From: Roseovarius marisflavi
Lineage (GTDB): Bacteria; Pseudomonadota; Alphaproteobacteria; Rhodobacterales; Rhodobacteraceae
Direction of reading: 5' to 3'
Assembly (NCBI RefSeq): GCF_900142625.1
Contig: NZ_FRBN01000001.1
Coordinates: forward strand, 186,001-250,000
Length of the DNA stretch: 64,000 nt
Part shown: positions 59,285 to 64,000 of the stretch, one piece after another
Layout of the letters: every line of letters starts with the position of its first letter
Numbering within the stretch: position 1 is the stretch's first letter
The notes under the pieces: model-generated
Databases searched by the model: none
What the model saw: the letters and a program-made list of their open reading frames with translations, nothing else
What the model was told of the DNA's origin: nothing
Position numbers and translations under genes: made by a program

Positions 59285-60877
59285 ATGTCTTTCAGACTTT
59301 CACTATTCGCAGGCGTCGCCTGCGCCGCCCTGGGGGCTATGGGCGCCTCGGCGCAATCGCTGGTCTATTGCTCGGAAGGGTCGCCCGAGGGCTTTGACCC
59401 GGCGCTTTATACCGCCGGGACGACCTTTGATGCGTCAAGCCACCCGATCTATAACCGCCTGACTGAATTCAAGGTCGGCACAACCGAGGTTTTGCCCGGT
59501 CTCGCCGAAAGCTGGACAGTGTCCGAGGACGGCAAGGCGATCACCTTCAATCTGCGCAAGGGTGTCAAGTTTCACTCGAACGCCAACTTCACGCCGACGC
59601 GTGATTTCAACGCCGATGACGTGATCTTTTCGTTTGATCGCCAGGGCAACCCCGACAACCCCTATAATCAGGTGTCCGGCGGCACCTGGGAATATTACAC
59701 CGGCATGTCGATGCCCGAGCTGGTCAGCAGCATCGAAAAGGTCGACGACTATTCCGTCACGTTCAACCTGACCCGCCCCGAGGCGCCATTCATTGCCAAT
59801 ATGGCGATGGATTTTGGCTCTATCGTGTCCAAGGAATACGCCGATGCGATGATGGCGGCCGGGACGCCCGAGATGGTGAACCAGGCGCCGATCGGCACCG
59901 GTCCTTTCTCGTTTCAGGCCTATCAGAAAGATGCCGTGATCCGTTATCTGCGCAATGACGCCTATTGGGGCGATGCCGCCAAGGTGCAATCGCTGATCTT
60001 CGCGATCACCCCGGATGCAAGCGTGCGCTATCAGAAGGTCAAGGCAGGCGAGTGTCACGTCATGGCCTATCCGACCCCGGCGGATGTTCAGGCGATGAAA
60101 GACGACAGCGACATCGTGGTGATGGAACAGGAAGGCCTGAACGTCGGCTATCTTGCGTACAACACCAAGGTCGCGCCCTATGACAATCCCAAGGTGCGCA
60201 AGGCGCTGAACATGGCGATCGACAAGCAGGCGATCATTGATGTGGTCTTTCAGGGCTCTGGCCAGATCGCCAAGAACCCGATCCCGCCGACCATGTGGTC
60301 CTATAACGATGCCATCGTGGACGATCCCTATGATCCCGAGGCGGCCAAGAAGATGCTGGCGGACGAAGGCGTCAGCGATCTGAACCTCAAGATCTGGGCG
60401 ATGCCGGTGCAGCGCCCCTATAACCCCAATGCGCGTCGCATGGCCGAGCTCATGCAAGAGGATTTCTCGAAGATCGGCGTCACCGTCGAGATCGTGTCCT
60501 ATGAGTGGGGCGAATACCTTGATCGCTCGAAAGCCGAGGATCGCGATGGTGCGGTTCTGCTTGGCTGGACCGGGGACAACGGTGATCCCGACAACTTCCT
60601 TGCCGTTCTTCTGGGCTGTGATGGGGTTGGCGCCTCGAACCGTGCCCAGTGGTGCAACGAGGAGTTTGACAAGGTGATCAACGAGGCCAAGGTTCTGCCA
60701 ACGCAAGCCGAACGCGCGCCGCTTTATGAAAAGGCGCAGGTCATCTTCAAGGAACAGGCGCCCTGGGCCACGATCGCGCATTCGGTTGTCTATATGACCA
60801 TGCGCCCCGAGGTTGAGGGCTATGTGGTTCACCCGCTTGGTGGCCATATCTTCAACCAGGTCGGCCTGTCGCAATAA
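59285..60877 (+). CDS. Dipeptide/oligopeptide ABC transporter, periplasmic binding protein
   Basis: A 530-residue family 5 solute-binding protein with a Sec signal (MSFRLSLFAGVACAALGAMG ... ASAQ). LVYCSEGSPEGFDPALYTAG and VSEDGKAITFNLRKGVKFHS are characteristic of DppA-type proteins, and CDGVGASNRAQWCNEEFDKVI resembles the disulfide-containing C-lobe. A ribosome-binding site AGGAGA precedes it. It is followed by a peptidase and two permease genes on the same strand, forming one operon; ligands are probably short peptides. Confidence 0.92.
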   Translation: MSFRLSLFAGVACAALGAMGASAQSLVYCSEGSPEGFDPALYTAGTTFDASSHPIYNRLTEFKVGTTEVLPGLAESWTVSEDGKAITFNLRKGVKFHSNANFTPTRDFNADDVIFSFDRQGNPDNPYNQVSGGTWEYYTGMSMPELVSSIEKVDDYSVTFNLTRPEAPFIANMAMDFGSIVSKEYADAMMAAGTPEMVNQAPIGTGPFSFQAYQKDAVIRYLRNDAYWGDAAKVQSLIFAITPDASVRYQKVKAGECHVMAYPTPADVQAMKDDSDIVVMEQEGLNVGYLAYNTKVAPYDNPKVRKALNMAIDKQAIIDVVFQGSGQIAKNPIPPTMWSYNDAIVDDPYDPEAAKKMLADEGVSDLNLKIWAMPVQRPYNPNARRMAELMQEDFSKIGVTVEIVSYEWGEYLDRSKAEDRDGAVLLGWTGDNGDPDNFLAVLLGCDGVGASNRAQWCNEEFDKVINEAKVLPTQAERAPLYEKAQVIFKEQAPWATIAHSVVYMTMRPEVEGYVVHPLGGHIFNQVGLSQ

Positions 60878-60890
60878 GCGACGGTCCCTT

Positions 60891-60917
60891 CGGGACAGCG
60901 CCGCGCGCGCTGTCCCG
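60891..60917 (+). other. Intercistronic hairpin after the binding protein gene
   Basis: CGGGACAGCGC and GCGCTGTCCCG form an 11-bp stem with a 5-nt loop, 13 nt past the binding protein stop. No T tract. As in the other ABC operon, it may protect the binding protein mRNA from 3' decay. A shorter alternative pairing exists with GTCCC at 60884-60888. Confidence 0.65.
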
Positions 60918-60945
60918 TCCTTCGCCTTGATGAAAGCGAGGTCGC

Positions 60946-62064
60946 ATGACGCTGGCCCTTTCCACCCGTTTGGCCGACTATGCAGCCGTGGCCGCCGCCC
61001 TTGGGGTTGATGCCGTGGCGCTTGTGCCGGGGCCGAACTTTACCCGCGCGCTTGGCCATAGTTTCATGAGCCATGAACGCCCGTTTCTGGTGGTGATCCC
61101 CGCAAGCGGCAGCACCACCGCCCCCGCCGCCCTTTTGCCCAATCTCGAACTCGGAAGCTGGACCCTGGTCGGCTTTGACGGGGTCACCTTTGATTGGCGC
61201 GATCAGACCGGCTATGACAGGGAATTCGCCGCGCTGACGGCACATCTTGGCCTGAAATCGCTGGCGGTCGAAGGGCAGGTGATGCGGGTTTTCGTGCATC
61301 ACGCCCTGATGCGCGCCCAGCCCGGATTGCGGATCATCGACGCCGAGCGCGAGATTTCCGCGCTGCGCATGGTCAAGACCGACGATGACATCGCCGCCCT
61401 TCAGGCCGCGATCGAGATTTCCGAGCGCGCCCTGTCGCGCACGCTCGATCAGATTCGCCTTGGACAGAGCGAAAAGGATATCGAGCGCGCCCTGGTGCAG
61501 GCCTTGTTTGCCGAGGGCGCCGATGACCTGTCGTTTGCGCCAATCGTTGCGGCGGGCGATAATTCCGCGCGCCCGCATGCCAGTGCCCGCGCTGATTATG
61601 CGGTGCAGGCGGGCGATGCCCTGTTACTCGATTTCGGCGCGCGCAAGGATGGCTTTGCCGCCGATATCACCCGCACCGTGTTTCTCGATCACGCCAGTGA
61701 CGAGGGGCGCGCGGTCTATGACACGGTCCTGCGCGCCAACCTGAAGGGGTTCGAGGTGACACGTCCGGGCGTCACGGCGCATGCCATTGACGATGCGGTG
61801 ACCGGCGTGCTTGAGGCCTCGCCCTTTGCCGACCGCATCCGCACCAAGACCGGCCATGGCCTTGGGCGCGATGTCCACGAGGCGCCCTATATCATGCGCG
61901 GTAACCCGATGCCCCTGCCGGCCGGAACGGTCTATACCAACGAGCCGGGGCTTTACGAGATCGGCAAATTCGGCGTGCGCATCGAAGACGACGTGCTTGT
62001 GACCGAAACCGGCGCGCTCTCGCTCACCACATTCCCCAAGGAGCTCATGGTGCTGAAATGCTGA
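60946..62064 (+). CDS. M24-family Xaa-Pro peptidase-like protein
   Basis: A 372-residue metallopeptidase with the creatinase/pita-bread fold. All five metal ligands can be placed: Asp in LLDFGARKD, Asp in AADITRTVF, His in GHGLGRDVHE, Glu in NEPGLYEI and Glu in RIEDDVLVT. An N-terminal creatinase-like domain (about 1-125) precedes it. Its place inside a peptide-uptake operon suggests it hydrolyses imported proline-containing or related dipeptides. It overlaps the permease start by 7 nt. Confidence 0.9.
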   Translation: MTLALSTRLADYAAVAAALGVDAVALVPGPNFTRALGHSFMSHERPFLVVIPASGSTTAPAALLPNLELGSWTLVGFDGVTFDWRDQTGYDREFAALTAHLGLKSLAVEGQVMRVFVHHALMRAQPGLRIIDAEREISALRMVKTDDDIAALQAAIEISERALSRTLDQIRLGQSEKDIERALVQALFAEGADDLSFAPIVAAGDNSARPHASARADYAVQAGDALLLDFGARKDGFAADITRTVFLDHASDEGRAVYDTVLRANLKGFEVTRPGVTAHAIDDAVTGVLEASPFADRIRTKTGHGLGRDVHEAPYIMRGNPMPLPAGTVYTNEPGLYEIGKFGVRIEDDVLVTETGALSLTTFPKELMVLKC

Positions 62065-63065
62065 ATTATGTCCTGAGCCGGTTGCTGACCTTTGTGCCCA
62101 CATTTATCGGCGTCACGCTGATTTCATTCATGTTCATCCGGATGTTGCCGGGCGATCCGATCATTGTCATGGCGGGCGAACGCGGTGTCAGCCCCGAACG
62201 CTACGCCGAGCTTTCGGCGCAATTTGGCTATGACCGCCCGGTCTATGTTCAGTTCTTTGAATACCTTGGCGGGGTGCTTCAGGGCGATCTTGGCACTTCC
62301 TTTGTCACCAAGCGCCCGGTCTGGGACGAGTTTTTCACGCTATTCCCGGCCACGCTTGAGCTTTCGATCTGTGCGATGATCTTCGCAGTTGCGCTTGGCT
62401 TGCCTGCCGGGGTGATTGCTGCCGTCAACCGTGGCAAGTTCTTTGACCGCGCCTTGATGTCGACCGCGCTTGTTGGCTATTCGATGCCGATTTTCTGGTG
62501 GGCGCTTTTGCTGATCATCGTGTTTTCCGGCAATCTTCAGTGGACGCCGGTCTCGGGACGGATCGACCTTTTGTATTATTTCCCCGATCCCACCGGATTC
62601 ATGCTGATCGACGCCGTCGCCTCGGGGCAAAAGGGCGCGCTTTTCTCTGCGGTGCGCCATCTTGTGTTGCCGACGATTGTGCTTGGCACCATCCCTCTGG
62701 CGGTGATCGCGCGTCAGACCCGCTCGGCCATGCTTGAGGTGCTGGGCGAGGATTACATCCGTACCGCGCGCTCCAAGGGGCTTTCTCCGGCGCGCATCAA
62801 CGGCATTCACGCTCTGCGCAATGCCCTGATCCCGGTGATCACCGTGATTGGCCTGTCGGTTGGCACCTTGCTGGCCGGGGCGATCCTGACCGAAACGATC
62901 TTTAGCTGGCCGGGGATCGGGAAGTGGATGGTCGATAGCATTTTCCGGCGTGATTATCCGGTGGTGCAGGGCGGTCTCTTGCTGATCGCGGTCATGGTGA
63001 TGATCGTGAACCTGACCGTGGATATGCTCTATGGTGTGATCAACCCCAAGATCAGGAAACGCTGA
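62058..63065 (+). CDS. Dipeptide/oligopeptide ABC transporter, permease (DppB-like)
   Basis: A 335-residue inner-membrane permease with six hydrophobic segments. The N terminus MLNYVLSRLLTFVPTFIGV is typical of DppB/OppB; the EAA-loop equivalent is EDYIRTARSKGLSPARINGIHALRN, which contacts the ATPase. The periplasmic loop between the first two helices (GERGVSPERYAELSAQFG) is normal for the family. ATG at 62058 lies within the peptidase gene's 3' end. Confidence 0.93.
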   Translation: MLNYVLSRLLTFVPTFIGVTLISFMFIRMLPGDPIIVMAGERGVSPERYAELSAQFGYDRPVYVQFFEYLGGVLQGDLGTSFVTKRPVWDEFFTLFPATLELSICAMIFAVALGLPAGVIAAVNRGKFFDRALMSTALVGYSMPIFWWALLLIIVFSGNLQWTPVSGRIDLLYYFPDPTGFMLIDAVASGQKGALFSAVRHLVLPTIVLGTIPLAVIARQTRSAMLEVLGEDYIRTARSKGLSPARINGIHALRNALIPVITVIGLSVGTLLAGAILTETIFSWPGIGKWMVDSIFRRDYPVVQGGLLLIAVMVMIVNLTVDMLYGVINPKIRKR

Positions 63066-63982
63066 TGACCGATACAACCTCAAACGAGGGGCAGGGCGCC
63101 CCGGTGGATGGCCCCGAACGCCCCGGACAGCTGCGTGAATTCTGGTTCTATTTCCGCGAGAACCGGGGCGCGGTGATTGGTCTCTGGATTTTTGCGGTCT
63201 TTGCCTTCCTGGCCCTGTTCGGGCCCTGGATCGCGCCGCATGACCCGACCGCGCAGGCCCGCGACTTTACCCTGCTGCCGCCGGCCTGGCAGGAGGGCGG
63301 AAGCTGGACCTACGTGCTTGGCACCGATCCTCTTGGGCGCGATATGCTGTCACGGCTGATCGTCGGGGCGCGCTATTCGTTCTTTGTCGGGGTTGTCGTG
63401 GTCACCGTCGCCGCCTCTGGCGGGATCATCATCGGGCTGCTGACCGGTTTTGCGCCGAAATGGGTCGATAGCATCATCATGCGGGTGATGGATATCATCC
63501 TGGCCTTTCCCTCGCTCTTGCTGGCGCTGGTTCTGGTGGCAATCCTGGGGCCGTCGCTGACCAATGCGATGATCGCCATCGCCATCGTGCTGCAACCCCA
63601 TTACGTGCGCCTGACCCGCGCCAGCGTGATGTCGGAGCTGCAAAAAGACTATGTCACCTCGGCGCGCGTCGCTGGTGCGGGGCTTGGGCGGCTGATGTTC
63701 GTGACGGTTCTGCCGAACTGTCTTGCCCCGATCATCGTGCAGGCCGCGCTGTCGTTTTCGACCGCCATCCTTGATGCCGCAGCACTTGGCTTTCTGGGGA
63801 TGGGCGCACAGCCGCCGACACCGGAATGGGGCACCATGCTGGCCGAGGCGCGCGAATTCATCCTGCGCGCGTGGTGGGTCGTGACCTTTCCCGGTCTCGC
63901 CATTCTTGTCACCGTGCTGGCGATCAATCTGATGGGGGACGGGCTGCGCGACGCGCTCGACCCCAAGCTGAAACGGAGCTGA
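63065..63982 (+). CDS. Dipeptide/oligopeptide ABC transporter, permease (DppC-like)
   Basis: A 305-residue permease partner of the DppB-like protein. It has a cytoplasmic N terminus, a first helix (IGLWIFAVFAFLALFGPWIAP), then HDPTAQARDFTLLPPAW and LGTDPLGRDMLSRLI, the diagnostic DppC/OppC block. The EAA loop is QKDYVTSARVAGAGLGRLMF. Start overlaps the upstream stop (TGATG). It completes the channel. Confidence 0.93.
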   Translation: MTDTTSNEGQGAPVDGPERPGQLREFWFYFRENRGAVIGLWIFAVFAFLALFGPWIAPHDPTAQARDFTLLPPAWQEGGSWTYVLGTDPLGRDMLSRLIVGARYSFFVGVVVVTVAASGGIIIGLLTGFAPKWVDSIIMRVMDIILAFPSLLLALVLVAILGPSLTNAMIAIAIVLQPHYVRLTRASVMSELQKDYVTSARVAGAGLGRLMFVTVLPNCLAPIIVQAALSFSTAILDAAALGFLGMGAQPPTPEWGTMLAEAREFILRAWWVVTFPGLAILVTVLAINLMGDGLRDALDPKLKRS

Positions 63983-63986
63983 GGCC

Positions 63987-64000
63987 ATGTCACTGCTACG
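63987..64000 (+). CDS. Start of next operon gene (cut by window edge)
   Basis: ATGTCACTGCTACG: Met-Ser-Leu-Leu, four codons visible, 4 nt after the DppC-like stop. By position it is expected to be the ATP-binding subunit of the peptide transporter, but the window gives no domain to prove it. Confidence 0.4.

Overview
The window looks like a chromosomal segment of an alphaproteobacterium, most probably Rhodobacteraceae (Roseobacter group). The grounds are high GC with GC-rich third positions, an Rrf2/IscR regulator without the usual three-cysteine cluster, a long suf operon that starts with a NifS-type desulfurase and ends with sufS, two GcvT-type dimethylglycine/sarcosine dehydrogenase homologues, a full-length-type CtrA box, and many small family-restricted proteins (DUF2842, DUF6524-like, TerB-like). 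This is inference from gene content; no 16S gene is present.

Layout. 1-7.3 kb: aroK-aroB; an ACR3-type efflux gene behind a possible arsenate reductase remnant; tyrS divergent from anmK; an Asp/Glu racemase-family gene; a Cys/Met-metabolism PLP enzyme. 7.3-12 kb: a minus-strand one-carbon module (methyltetrahydrofolate methyltransferase, MetF-like reductase, small 'virulence factor' protein), then ppx/gppA-rlmE. 12.3-16.2 kb: a three-subunit molybdenum hydroxylase with its own MoaD-like protein. 16.2-19.7 kb: isochorismatase-family hydrolase, hydroxypyruvate/2-oxo-tetronate isomerase and DenD-like dehydrogenase, then an ECF sigma factor divergent from an EF-hand protein. 19.8-23.4 kb: ornithine cyclodeaminase and arginase with a divergent Lrp regulator, then dsbB and a DedA-like gene. 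23.6-27.9 kb: tRNA-Leu, a 0.7-kb AT-richer leader with a CtrA box, and an RTX/Hint protein of 1152 residues.

28-34.4 kb: a MobA/MocA-like transferase, a polar amino acid ABC transporter operon, a PhnD-like protein and two TerB-like paralogues. 34.4-40.6 kb: pyrG, secG, an AT-rich patch with a broken two-TM gene, purA, and a scar where a MAPEG gene and an HxlR gene both lack their 5' ends. 40.7-45.8 kb: two divergent FAD/GcvT demethylating dehydrogenases. 45.9-48.6 kb: a PstS-like binding protein gene and a GGDEF/EAL gene, both interrupted. 49-58.5 kb: alpha/beta hydrolase, then iscR and the suf operon with four non-suf genes inside it. 58.7-64 kb: tRNA-Arg and a dipeptide-type ABC transporter operon with an M24 peptidase.

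Most genes are housekeeping or metabolic and sit in tight operons with ATGA/TGATG overlaps. The most interesting signals are the RTX/Hint protein with its duplicated pre-Hint block and regulatory leader; a cluster of recently broken genes (45.9-48.6, 37.0-37.7 and 40.0-40.6 kb), one at a six-base homopolymer; an Irr/ICE-like palindrome before iscR with a second copy inside the next gene; and a 27-bp tandem hairpin repeat inside the suf operon. I saw no CRISPR array, insertion sequence, prophage or rRNA. I did not find a convincing wholly new system.
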